Positions 8,013 to 15,524 of a stretch of 64,000 nt of DNA are shown piece by piece. Position 1 is the stretch's first letter. Every line of letters starts with the position of its first letter. The DNA lies in contig JBGPGE010000009.1 of the NCBI GenBank assembly GCA_041483675.1, positions 1 to 64,000 of the forward strand, read 5' to 3'. The stretch comes from 2-12-FULL-60-19 sp041483675 (GTDB lineage Bacteria; Desulfobacterota; Binatia; UBA9968). The notes under the pieces were generated by a model. It was not told where the DNA came from. It worked only from the letters and a program-made list of their open reading frames with translations, and made no database searches. The position numbers were made by a program, and so were the translations under genes.

Positions 8013-8576
8013 ATGATGAAACGGGATGAATGTTTCAAAGTCCTGGCGCGCCATCGGACCGATGAGATCGTGGTGCCGGTCTACCAGGCCGCGCAGGAGT
8101 GGATACACATCTCGCCCAGCGATTTCAACTATACCTGTACCGGCGCGATGGGGCAGGGATCGTCCCACGCCTTGGGCCTCGCCCTCGGCCGGCCGGACAA
8201 ACGCATTGTCGTGCTCGACGGCGACGGCAGCCTGCTGATGAATCTCGGCAGCCTCGTCACCATCGCCAACGCCGCGCCCAAAAATTTGATCCACTGTGTT
8301 TGCTCGAACGGCACCTACGAAACCAACGGCGCGGTGCCGATCCCCGGAGTGAATCGGTTGAGCTTTCCAGCGCTCGCGCGAGCGGCGGGTTATCCCAAGA
8401 GCTACGCTTTCGACCAGCTCGAGGACTGGGAGCGCGAGGTCGGGAAGATTCTCAAGGAAGACGGGCCGATTTTGGTCGATCTTAAAGTGACTCCCGGAGA
8501 ACGGTACCCGGAAGATTTTCGCCGGCTCTACAGCATCGAATTCCGCGACCGCTTCCGCAAGGCGCTGCAAAGGTAG
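8013..8576 (+). CDS. ThDP-dependent decarboxylase, beta subunit (ComE-like)
   Basis: A 187-residue protein matching the C-terminal (PP) half of thiamine-diphosphate decarboxylases. The ThDP/Mg motif is visible as GDGSLLMNLGSLVTI with SNGTYETNGA following, and CTGAMGQGSSHALGLALG is the usual preceding segment. It completes the alpha subunit encoded at 7303; in the ComDE and phosphonopyruvate decarboxylase families the two halves may be fused or split. Two ATG codons are adjacent at the start (8013 and 8016). Context (GMC oxidoreductase, CoxG, transporter) suggests a catabolic 2-oxo-acid decarboxylation, but no substrate can be named. Confidence 0.86.
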   Translation: MMKRDECFKVLARHRTDEIVVPVYQAAQEWIHISPSDFNYTCTGAMGQGSSHALGLALGRPDKRIVVLDGDGSLLMNLGSLVTIANAAPKNLIHCVCSNGTYETNGAVPIPGVNRLSFPALARAAGYPKSYAFDQLEDWEREVGKILKEDGPILVDLKVTPGERYPEDFRRLYSIEFRDRFRKALQR

Positions 8577-8612
8577 GATTCCCCTTCGAGGAGCGCTTTT
8601 TCTCTTGCCTTG

Positions 8613-9473
8613 ATGCCTCCTCAACTGATCGCGCTGCTCACCTCGATTTTTTATGCGACGGCGCTGGTCTCCGCCCGGCGCGCGTTGAACCACTCGACTC
8701 CCGCCACCGTTACATATGCTTCGGCACTCGCGCAAAACATTCTCCTCTGGGGCGCGGTCTTTTTGACCGGAGGAGCGCCGGAAGTCTCGCTCATGCCCGT
8801 GGTCCTTTTTGCCATCGTGGGGGTTTCCCAATTCGGCGTGAGAATGTTCGCCTACACCGGCGTCCAGAAGATCGGCGCGGCCCGCAGCAGCGCCGTGCAG
8901 GCGCTCAGCCCGTTGATCGCGACCGCCATCGCGGCGGCCCTGCTCCGCGAGCGGCCGGGCGTCGTGGTCCTCTTCGGCACGCTCCTCGTGGTGGGCGGGA
9001 TCGTGCTGCTCTCGTGGAAAGCCGAGCGATATGTTCCCAATTTCCGCTGGTGGCACCTGCTTATTCCGCTGGGCGCAGCCGGCCTGACGGGAACCAACCA
9101 CCCGATCCGGCGCTATGCGCTCTTGCTGTCGAACGAGCCGCTGTTTTTTTCCGCGCTTATGGGCGCGTTCTCCCTGCTGTCGCTGTTCGCCTATCGGGCG
9201 CTGTTTCCCGGCGACCGGCTGGTCTGGAATCGCCGGGCGCTGTGGCCGCTCATCGTGACGGGCATCGCCGAGACTCTATCCATCCTTTTTATCATCACCG
9301 CGCTGAGCGTCGGCGCGGTATCCGTCGTCGCGCCGATCGCCGCGACCTATCCGGTGTGGGCGCTGCTCGGCGCGGCGATCTTTCTCCGCGACGTCGAGCG
9401 AATCACCCCTTTGACCGTTCTCGGCACCCTAAGCGTCGTGTTAGGCACGGTGGCGATCATCCTCTCCCGTTAA
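8613..9473 (+). CDS. EamA/DMT-family membrane transporter
   Basis: A roughly 286-residue drug/metabolite transporter with about ten hydrophobic segments arranged as two EamA halves. The first half ends with GTLLVVGGIVLLSW and the second with LGTLSVVLGTVAIILSR; GAARSSAVQALSPLIATAIAAALLRE is the classical fourth-helix motif. ATG at 8613 is preferred over the TTG immediately before it. It is the last gene of the rightward group and its final 33 bases overlap the 3' end of the convergent MFS gene. It probably imports or exports a small organic compound handled by the upstream enzymes. Confidence 0.85.
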   Translation: MPPQLIALLTSIFYATALVSARRALNHSTPATVTYASALAQNILLWGAVFLTGGAPEVSLMPVVLFAIVGVSQFGVRMFAYTGVQKIGAARSSAVQALSPLIATAIAAALLRERPGVVVLFGTLLVVGGIVLLSWKAERYVPNFRWWHLLIPLGAAGLTGTNHPIRRYALLLSNEPLFFSALMGAFSLLSLFAYRALFPGDRLVWNRRALWPLIVTGIAETLSILFIITALSVGAVSVVAPIAATYPVWALLGAAIFLRDVERITPLTVLGTLSVVLGTVAIILSR

Positions 9474-10862
9474 GCCCGCTCTCTTCGGCTTCCGCCCCAC
9501 GAGCGAGACGATCAGCGCCGCCACGGCGAGGGGGAGAAACGCGACGAACGTGAAGCTCTGCGCGGCGGAGAATCGCCCCGGATCCGTCGCCGCTGCTCCG
9601 GTCATCTTCATTTCGATTAACGCCACAGCGAGCGTCGTTCCAAGCGTAGAGGCGGCGGTGCTGAACGAGCTGAGCATGGCGGAGAGAATCCCATAGTCTT
9701 CGCTCCCGACGGCGGCAAAAGCCGCCTTCTGGTTCGCCGGGATGAAGACACCGGTCCCGGCGCCGACGAGCGCCAGAGCAACGGCGACCGACCAGGCGGT
9801 CGACTGCGCCACGAGCGTCGCATAGAGCACGAGACCCGCGAAGATCAACGCCAGGCCCGCCGCGGCGACGCGCCCTGGATCGCGACAATCCGCCAGCCGC
9901 CCGCTCACGGGCGAGGCGAGCGCCGTGGATACCGGCAAGGCCGCCATGACAAAGCCGATGGCCAAGGGTGAAAGCTCCAGCGCCCGTTGCATGAAGAGCG
10001 GCGCAATCAGGTTGATCGGAGCATAAGAGGCCGCGCCGATCGCGCTCGACAGCACGGCGGCAAACAACGCGCGACGTTTGAAAAGGGCCACGTCAATGAG
10101 CGGCCTCTCAGCGCGGCGCTCGACGAAGAAAAAACTGACGAGACCGATAACGGCCAATGCGAGCCAAAACTGGACGGGCCGGGAACCCAAACCGGCGTTT
10201 GCCGCCAGGCTCAAGGCGATAAGCAGGGACGGAAAACCCGCCATTAACGCCAGAGAACCCCAGAGATCGAACCGCTCTCGCTTGCGCTCTTCTTTGCCCT
10301 TGAAAACGTGGAGAACGGCGGCGGATACAAGGAGGCCGATCGCGAAGTTGAGCACAAATACCGACTGCCAGCCGAAGAAGTGCAGCAAAGTCCCGCCGAC
10401 CGTCGGCCCCGTCGCCCGGCCGATCGCAATGGCAGCGGCGAAGATTCCCAGTGCCCGGCCGCGGCGGTCCGGCGGATAGATCGATGCGAGAATCGCCGCG
10501 GACATCGGCAGCGCCATCGCCAGCCCCACGCTCATCACGGCCCGAAAGAACAGTAACTGTGGAAACGAGGCTGCAAGAGCCCCCAATCCCGCGCCGATGG
10601 CGTAGAGCAGGACGCCGAGCTTGTAGAGCCGCTTTTGTCCGAGGATGTTGCCGGCGCGGCCGAAACAGAATGACAGGCTCGAAATCATCACGAGCCCCAT
10701 CATCGAGATCCACTGGATCGCCGCCAGGCTGCTCTCGAACTCGGCCTGAATCGTCGGCAGCGCGACGTTGATGCTGCCGAAGCTGTTGAAGAAAAGAAAC
10801 GCGCCGAGGCACATGACGGCGAGCTGCCTCCAATCCGGCTCTGTCTGTAAATTCTCGCTCAC
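9441..10862 (-). CDS. MFS transporter, DHA2-like
   Basis: A 473-residue major-facilitator protein with around 14 hydrophobic segments, in line with the 14-TM DHA2 drug:H+ antiporter family. Typical motifs are NVALPTIQAEFESSLAAIQWI in the first loop, GRAGNILGQKRLYKLG (motif A-like) and a motif-C-like GRATGPTVGGTLL in the fifth helix. The start is GTG. The C-terminus overlaps the convergent EamA gene by 33 bases. It probably acts as an efflux pump; substrate unknown. It is divergent from the RidA gene with an 84-base gap. Confidence 0.87.
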   Translation of the reverse strand: MSENLQTEPDWRQLAVMCLGAFLFFNSFGSINVALPTIQAEFESSLAAIQWISMMGLVMISSLSFCFGRAGNILGQKRLYKLGVLLYAIGAGLGALAASFPQLLFFRAVMSVGLAMALPMSAAILASIYPPDRRGRALGIFAAAIAIGRATGPTVGGTLLHFFGWQSVFVLNFAIGLLVSAAVLHVFKGKEERKRERFDLWGSLALMAGFPSLLIALSLAANAGLGSRPVQFWLALAVIGLVSFFFVERRAERPLIDVALFKRRALFAAVLSSAIGAASYAPINLIAPLFMQRALELSPLAIGFVMAALPVSTALASPVSGRLADCRDPGRVAAAGLALIFAGLVLYATLVAQSTAWSVAVALALVGAGTGVFIPANQKAAFAAVGSEDYGILSAMLSSFSTAASTLGTTLAVALIEMKMTGAAATDPGRFSAAQSFTFVAFLPLAVAALIVSLVGRKPKRAGLTGEDDRHRA

Positions 10863-10946
10863 AGTCGAATCTTTTCTCTTCGTCCTCTTGTCATGTCAGC
10901 CTCGGCTCGCATATGATCTGCCACGTTACCAAAAGGGAGCCTGACA

Positions 10947-11441
10947 ATGAAGCGAAAGAGAAAGGCTCGCGCGAAAGACAAGATCGAGCGGAAGCTGAAC
11001 GCGCTCGGCTACGAGCTGCCGCAGCCGCCCAAGCCGGCGGCGACTTATATCAGCCACGTGCGGGTCGGCGATCTGCTCTTCGTCGGCGGCAACATCGGCC
11101 GCCTGAACGGCCAGCCGCCGAAGTACGTCGGAAAAGTCGGCGACACCGTGACGCTGGAACAGGCTTACGAGATGGCGCGCCACTGCGCGCTCAACCACCT
11201 CGCCATCATCAAGTCGGCCTTGGGCAGTTTGGATCGGGTGAAGCGGATCGTGAAAGTGCTCGGCTTCGTTAACGTCGCGCCGGGTTTTGCGGATATGCCG
11301 AAGGTGGTCAACGGCGAGTCGGATCTCCTCGTTCAGCTTTGGGGAAGCGCCGGCGAGCACGCGCGCGCCGCCGTCGGCGTTGCTGCGATCAGCAGAAATT
11401 CGCCGGTGGAAACGGAGATCATCGTGCAGGTTCGGAGGTAA
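10947..11441 (+). CDS. RidA family protein (YjgF/YER057c/UK114)
   Basis: A 164-residue Rid protein, slightly longer than the usual 130 because of a lysine/arginine-rich N-terminus (MKRKRKARAKDKIERKL). The fold signature is clear: FVGGNIGRLNGQPPKYVGKVG, TLEQAYEMARHCALNHLAIIKSALGSLDRVKRIVKVLGFVN and GEHARAAVGVAAI. Classical RidA deaminates reactive enamines and imines; its catalytic Arg corresponds to the R in EHARAAVG. This longer subgroup is less well characterised. A GGGAG ribosome-binding site precedes the ATG. The gene is followed by a MITE-like element and then the peroxiredoxin gene. Confidence 0.9.
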   Translation: MKRKRKARAKDKIERKLNALGYELPQPPKPAATYISHVRVGDLLFVGGNIGRLNGQPPKYVGKVGDTVTLEQAYEMARHCALNHLAIIKSALGSLDRVKRIVKVLGFVNVAPGFADMPKVVNGESDLLVQLWGSAGEHARAAVGVAAISRNSPVETEIIVQVRR

Positions 11442-11501
11442 GCCGTGACCGGTCGCTCGACGACTTCGAGAATGAACATGCGTACGACATTTTGTTTCTC
11501 C

Positions 11502-11591
11502 CGTCATTCCCGTGAAAACGGGAATCCAGTCCCCTCACCCCTCCTGGATTCCGGCTCGCGTCAGCCTCAGGCTGACTTGGCCGGAATGACG
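11502..11591. repeat. MITE-like palindromic repeat
   Basis: A 90-bp copy with ends cgtcattcccg and cggaatgacg, and the inner tail ctggattccggctcgcgtcagcc shared with the 7849 copy. It lies between ridA and the candidate selenoprotein gene. Confidence 0.9.
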
Positions 11592-11657
11592 TTAAGAATT
11601 GGCAGCGGATTTGTAAAACACCACACTAAGTCTTAGCATCCTTTGGAGGGTCAGCAC

Positions 11658-12197
11658 ATGTCAATCTTAGCCGCAGGCGGGAAATTTCCGCAGGCGAAAC
11701 TTAAAGACACGGACGGAAAGACGGTTGAGTTTCCGGCCGTCTTTGCCCAAGCGCGGGCGACGGTGGTCTTTTTCTACCGTGGCCGGTGGTGACCGTGGTG
11801 CCGGGCCCAGGTGACGGCCTTCGTTTACGAGTCGGAGAGATACGTTCCGGAGAAAGTTCAGATTCTCGGTGTCAGCGTCGAGTCGCCGGAAGATGGAAAG
11901 AAGCTTTTGGAGCGCGTTACCCAGGACTGCAAGGAAGACCGGCCTCACATCCCCCTCGATCCTTATCCCGTGCGACTGCTGAGCGATCCCGAAGCTGAAC
12001 TGATCCGCGCCGTGGGAGTCGGCCACGACGGACACTGGAAAGGTCTGATTGCCAAGCCGGTAACTTTCGTCGTCGGCTCGAAAGGAAAAATCCGCTGGAG
12101 CTACAGCGGCGACAGCGCCTCCGACCGCCCCAGCCCCGTCGCCTTGGCGCAAATCGCCGTCGCCATCGCCCAAGGCAAAGAGCCGCCGGCTGAGTAG
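11658..12197 (+). CDS. Peroxiredoxin-like protein with in-frame TGA at the catalytic Cys: probable selenoprotein
   Basis: A 180-codon AhpC/TSA-type thioredoxin-fold gene. Translation from ATG 11658, which has a GGAGG ribosome-binding site eight bases upstream, gives MSILAAGGKFPQAKLKDT..., reaches VVFFYRGRW, meets TGA at 11790-11792, and continues in the same frame as PWCRAQVTAF through 134 further codons to a normal TAG. Family members read FYRGxWCPxC here, so the TGA is exactly at the peroxidatic Cys codon. Reading it as Sec gives U45 with resolving Cys48 (UPWC). No other stop or frameshift occurs, and UGA is followed by C. A stem-loop immediately downstream could be the bacterial SECIS. The alternative is a point nonsense mutation (TGC/TGT to TGA) or an error. 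No selA/B/C gene is in the window. Expected role: peroxide or disulfide reduction. Confidence 0.82.
11793..11820 (+). promoter_or_regulatory. Candidate bacterial SECIS stem-loop
   Basis: GGCC at 11804-11807 can pair with GGCC at 11816-11819, plus a G-U pair outside, leaving an eight-base loop CAGGTGAC that begins 16 bases after the UGA. An alternative pairing is GCCG (11800-11803) with CGGC (11815-11818). Distance and a G-bearing apical loop fit the loose bacterial SECIS rules; the stem is short, so this is only supportive. Confidence 0.45.
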
Positions 12198-12248
12198 CCT
12201 CAAAGCTCTCAGCGCTCCATGCGTTTTTACGCCCCGGCAACCTTATGC

Positions 12249-12308
12249 AATCCAGCAACTCTCTTGCCGAATTACATGAAATCCGGCAACTCAGTTACCG
12301 ATTTGCAT
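12249..12308. repeat. Two 29-base direct repeats
   Basis: Copies at 12249-12277 and 12280-12308 align over 29 bases with six mismatches (core AATCCxGCAACTC). They lie in the 264-base gap between the peroxiredoxin and the secreted hypothetical protein. Nothing else was recognised in this gap. Confidence 0.65.
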
Positions 12309-12461
12309 CAACAAATCCCCAACGTCCCGGACTGATCCGCGCGAGAACTCCCGGCCCAGGTATTCCGAGCGTTGGAATCCGACTTCCATGGGTTAGCTAT
12401 CTCCGTAAAAGGGACTGCTAGAAGAAGTTTTGCAAAACGAGTAGTCTTAAACGGCGCGACG

Positions 12462-13163
12462 ATGAGAACACGGGTTTTCCTGAGTACGGTAGCAGCGTTA
12501 TTGCTCTGGATCGGGCCAGGTTGGACATGCCCGGCTCTTCAGGGGCGAGGGAAAACAGCCAAGTTTCCAATGCTCCGTTCCCCTGACAACGGTGCGGTCG
12601 CTTGGTCTGAGGCCGTCTCAAGAGACAAGCCGCGTGTCGATCTAGGTAAGCTCTTTGTTCGCGATGAGAAAACTAAGCGCGAAAAAATCGTTTTTGAGGC
12701 CCAAAGTACTGCCGACGGGAAGATCATCTGGCGTGGGCAAGTGCTTGAAGATAACCACCACGTTTTTTGCGTACTGGATTGGTCATGGGACAGTCGCTAT
12801 CTGTTAATAAGAGAGAGTGCAGGTATCGCAGATTCGGACGTTGGCGGCGACTCCTACTGGATCTACGACCGGGATGATCGGGCAACACGACTTATAGAGC
12901 TATCTCCTCTGCGCCAAGCCGTGAAAGATTACCTTGCGAAGAAAGACCTGTTGGGGCGTATTGGCTATGAGATCGTTCTTCGAGGTTGGGAACGAGAGAA
13001 CTCCGACCGGCTAGTGTTCGAGGCTCATCCTTATTTTGACGTTTCCGCCGATTTTGTTGCGTTCTGGAGTATTGCTCCGACCGGGAAAGACCCAAAGTTA
13101 TTGGCAGAGAAGGAGGGAGAGATTGTCATCAAACGATTTGGACAAATCGTGGAAGCACCTTGA
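12462..13163 (+). CDS. Secreted hypothetical protein
   Basis: A 233-residue protein from ATG 12462. The open frame extends upstream to 12372, but the internal Met starts a good signal peptide (MRTRVFLSTVAALLLWIGPG, then a possible cleavage or lipobox-like TCPAL). The mature part has alternating beta-type segments (IIWRGQVLEDNHHVFCVLDWSWDSRYLLI; SYWIYDRDDRATRLIEL) that resemble blades of TolB/WD-like propellers, without enough repeats to call a domain. No function can be assigned. Base composition from about 12.2 to 13.9 kb is visibly less GC-rich than the neighbours, suggesting horizontal acquisition together with the DUF488 gene. Confidence 0.6.
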   Translation: MRTRVFLSTVAALLLWIGPGWTCPALQGRGKTAKFPMLRSPDNGAVAWSEAVSRDKPRVDLGKLFVRDEKTKREKIVFEAQSTADGKIIWRGQVLEDNHHVFCVLDWSWDSRYLLIRESAGIADSDVGGDSYWIYDRDDRATRLIELSPLRQAVKDYLAKKDLLGRIGYEIVLRGWERENSDRLVFEAHPYFDVSADFVAFWSIAPTGKDPKLLAEKEGEIVIKRFGQIVEAP

Positions 13164-13202
13164 GCCCGCCGAAAAGATTTCGTTATCACTATCATCCAGG
13201 GT

Positions 13203-13871
13203 ATGGCGCATAAAATTGACCTCACGGCTGTGATGTCGAAGCCGCCCACAACTGCCCGTCGCCTGTTTTCGATCGGGCACTCTAATCACGCTCTTGAGAA
13301 GTTTCTCGATCTCCTTCGGCAGCACCGGATCGACGTTCTCGTCGATGCTCGGTCGCACCCCTACTCGAGATTCACGCCTCATTTTAGGGCGCGGTTGCTG
13401 AACGAGGCAGTGACTGGGGCGGGCATCACATACCTTTTCATGGGAAAGGAACTCGGCGGACTGCCGGACGGCGACGAGTTCTACGACGCCGAGGGACACG
13501 TCCTATACTGGCGCGTCGCCGAGTCGCGCTCATTCCTTGACGGTATCGCACGCCTGGAAAACGGCATTACAAAATACTGCGTGGCGATTATGTGCAGTGA
13601 AGAGGATCCTTCCGATTGCCATCGGCGACTGCTCGTGGGCCGCGTGTTGAAGACGCGCGGAGTTCAGCTCGAACACATTCGAGGAGACGGGAGGATCCAG
13701 ACCGAAGCGGAATTCCAAGCGGAGGAAGCACACCGCAGCGCCAATGGTCAGATTGGATTTTTCGAGGAGTCTCCGCAGGAGAACGCCTGGAAGTCTAAAC
13801 AACCGGTTTTACAACGAGGACGGCGGCGCTCTCACCTGAACGATATCCCCTCTTCACACCGGCCCTTTTAG
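13203..13871 (+). CDS. DUF488 family protein
   Basis: A 222-residue DUF488 protein. The family pattern is clear: LFSIGHSNHALEKFLDLLRQHRIDVLVDARSHPYSRFTPHF, then LGGLPDG, and VAIMCSEEDPSDCHRRLLVGRVL followed by VQLEHIRGDG. The conserved Cys/His cluster (MCSEEDPSDCHR) suggests a metal or nucleotide site, but biochemical function is not established for the family. The start ATG 13203 follows the secreted protein gene by 39 bases, so the two may be co-transcribed. The C-terminal 50 residues are polar and probably disordered. Lower GC than the surrounding genes. Confidence 0.85.
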   Translation: MAHKIDLTAVMSKPPTTARRLFSIGHSNHALEKFLDLLRQHRIDVLVDARSHPYSRFTPHFRARLLNEAVTGAGITYLFMGKELGGLPDGDEFYDAEGHVLYWRVAESRSFLDGIARLENGITKYCVAIMCSEEDPSDCHRRLLVGRVLKTRGVQLEHIRGDGRIQTEAEFQAEEAHRSANGQIGFFEESPQENAWKSKQPVLQRGRRRSHLNDIPSSHRPF

Positions 13872-13901
13872 GAAGGCGTGAGTTATCTTACCCGGCCGGG
13901 A

Positions 13902-14930
13902 CTACTTTGAAACGGCGGACGCAGGCTCTTCATAAAGCTGATCGATCCAGCCGGCTCGAACCAGCTTTTCCAGCGGTCCATGATCCCTGAATTGATTCGG
14001 GTTGTCCGAAAATTCCTTCGGCACCGGCCGCCTGCGGGCAAGCTCCCTCAAGACAAAATCCAACCCCTTGTCCGGCACGTACGGCACGCGCTTAAATAGC
14101 GGCGCGTAGACTTCCAGTGTTTTCTTGATAGCCAATGAATCCGTGTCGCGCTGCCATTTTTTAAAGATCCGTTCGGTCAGAGCGGCGTCCTTTTTGATGA
14201 CGCGGATCGCTTCCAGGTAGGCCTGGAGAAAGCGCTCCACCAGGCCGGTGTTGGCCCTGATAAAGGCCCGACTGCTGGCCACGCAGGAAGAAGGATAAAC
14301 GAAATCGCTCTTCGACAAATCGGCCAGAATGGGCCAGCCCTTTTGCATCAGCGGGAAGGCGTTGTGCAACGTGAGCGCCGAGGCCGCGACTCTGCCGCCC
14401 ACCATCGCCGCGGCGATCTCTCCGCCCGCGCCTAATTGCAGAATGGTCATATCCTTGTCCGGGTCCAAGCCCACCTGCCTCAAAGCGGTTCTCAGATAGA
14501 AATGTGTCGTCGAGCCGAGCCGGGTGACGGCGGCCGTTTTTCCTTTAAGGTCGCTCGCGCTTTTGATCTCAGGGCGCGCAACCAGATAGACGGCATCGTT
14601 ATCCACCGGGCAAGCCAGCAGCACTACGTCGCCCCCTTCGATGCGCGCGGCCACGACCGATTCCGCTCCGGCGCCGGAAAACTGCACGCTGCCGCTCATG
14701 ATGGTCATGGTGATCAACGCGCCGCCGCGGATGTGGATGACTTCGACGTCGAATCCGTATTTGCGGAACAGGCCCGCTTCGTTGGCGACGACGACCGGAA
14801 GGTGCGCCACGGACGCCGTGACTCCATAACGGATTTTCGCCGGCTGTTGAGAGTGGGCCGCGCTTGGCAGAAACAGGACGGCGAGCCAAAGAACGGCTAG
14901 GCAAACAGCTTGACGAGATCTCTGTGGCAT
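13902..14930 (-). CDS. NMT1/SsuA-like ABC transporter solute-binding protein
   Basis: A 342-residue NitT/TauT-type binding protein with a signal peptide (AVCLAVLWLAVLFLPSAAHS). Family marks: IRYGVTASVAHLPVVVANEAGLFRKYGFDVEVIHIRGG, MTIMSGSVQFSGAGAESVVAARI and the DLKGKTAAVTRLGSTTHFYLR segment. It is a paralogue of the protein encoded at 3040-4008, and again there is no permease or ATPase next to it. The ATG lies three bases after the stop of the cupin gene, so the two are co-transcribed. Ligand unknown. Confidence 0.88.
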   Translation of the reverse strand: MPQRSRQAVCLAVLWLAVLFLPSAAHSQQPAKIRYGVTASVAHLPVVVANEAGLFRKYGFDVEVIHIRGGALITMTIMSGSVQFSGAGAESVVAARIEGGDVVLLACPVDNDAVYLVARPEIKSASDLKGKTAAVTRLGSTTHFYLRTALRQVGLDPDKDMTILQLGAGGEIAAAMVGGRVAASALTLHNAFPLMQKGWPILADLSKSDFVYPSSCVASSRAFIRANTGLVERFLQAYLEAIRVIKKDAALTERIFKKWQRDTDSLAIKKTLEVYAPLFKRVPYVPDKGLDFVLRELARRRPVPKEFSDNPNQFRDHGPLEKLVRAGWIDQLYEEPASAVSK

Positions 14931-14933
14931 CTG

Positions 14934-15404
14934 CTATTTTGCAAAATATTTGCGCTCGGCTCCAGCAGAATCGTACGGCACATAGCGATTCTCCCCGGGA
15001 TTCCTGAGCTGGGGCGCTTCCCCGTCGTCGAACAGAGCGACCGCGCCTTCGCCCGTTTTTCCACCGACCAGGCCCGGCGCGTGAGCCTCCGCTACGATCG
15101 TCTCTTTGTCGAAGCGGTTCCAGGCCCAGTGGATTTTATTTGCGGGGATTCTCTGAAAATCCCCTTTCTTGCAGTGAAAGCCCTGGTCTTCGACAAAGAA
15201 CCAGATCTCCCCTTCGAGAACGCAATTGATCTGCTCCGACTCGTGGACGTGGGGCCGGGTATGATAACCCGGCGCCCGGGTGGCGATCATCAAGCTGCAC
15301 TCGTTTCCATACCCCTTCCTCGAAATCATCGAGCCCTCGCCTTGATCTCCCGTGCGAATGCCTTTCCGTTCCGGCACGCTTTCGCTCTTTACATGCAGCG
15401 GCAT
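14934..15404 (-). CDS. Cupin-domain protein
   Basis: A 156-residue single-domain cupin. The first cupin motif is visible as GYHTRPHVHESEQINCVLEGEIWFFVE (H-x-H-x4-E type metal ligands) and the second as KGDFQRIPANKIHWAWN. The frame is open further upstream, but ATG 15404 has an AAAGGAGG ribosome-binding site eight bases away and is the better start. Members act as small dioxygenases, isomerases or binding proteins; the substrate is unknown. Co-transcribed with the downstream solute-binding protein, suggesting it acts on or senses the same compound. Confidence 0.85.
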   Translation of the reverse strand: MPLHVKSESVPERKGIRTGDQGEGSMISRKGYGNECSLMIATRAPGYHTRPHVHESEQINCVLEGEIWFFVEDQGFHCKKGDFQRIPANKIHWAWNRFDKETIVAEAHAPGLVGGKTGEGAVALFDDGEAPQLRNPGENRYVPYDSAGAERKYFAK

Positions 15405-15524
15405 CGGTCGGTCCTCCTTTCTCCCTGTTGAATCATCGATCCGGCCCGAGGCTAACACCGTCTAAGTATGACTTCAACGGCTGAAAATTGCCTCGTGCTA
15501 TGATGAGGAATTGGAAGCCTGTTT

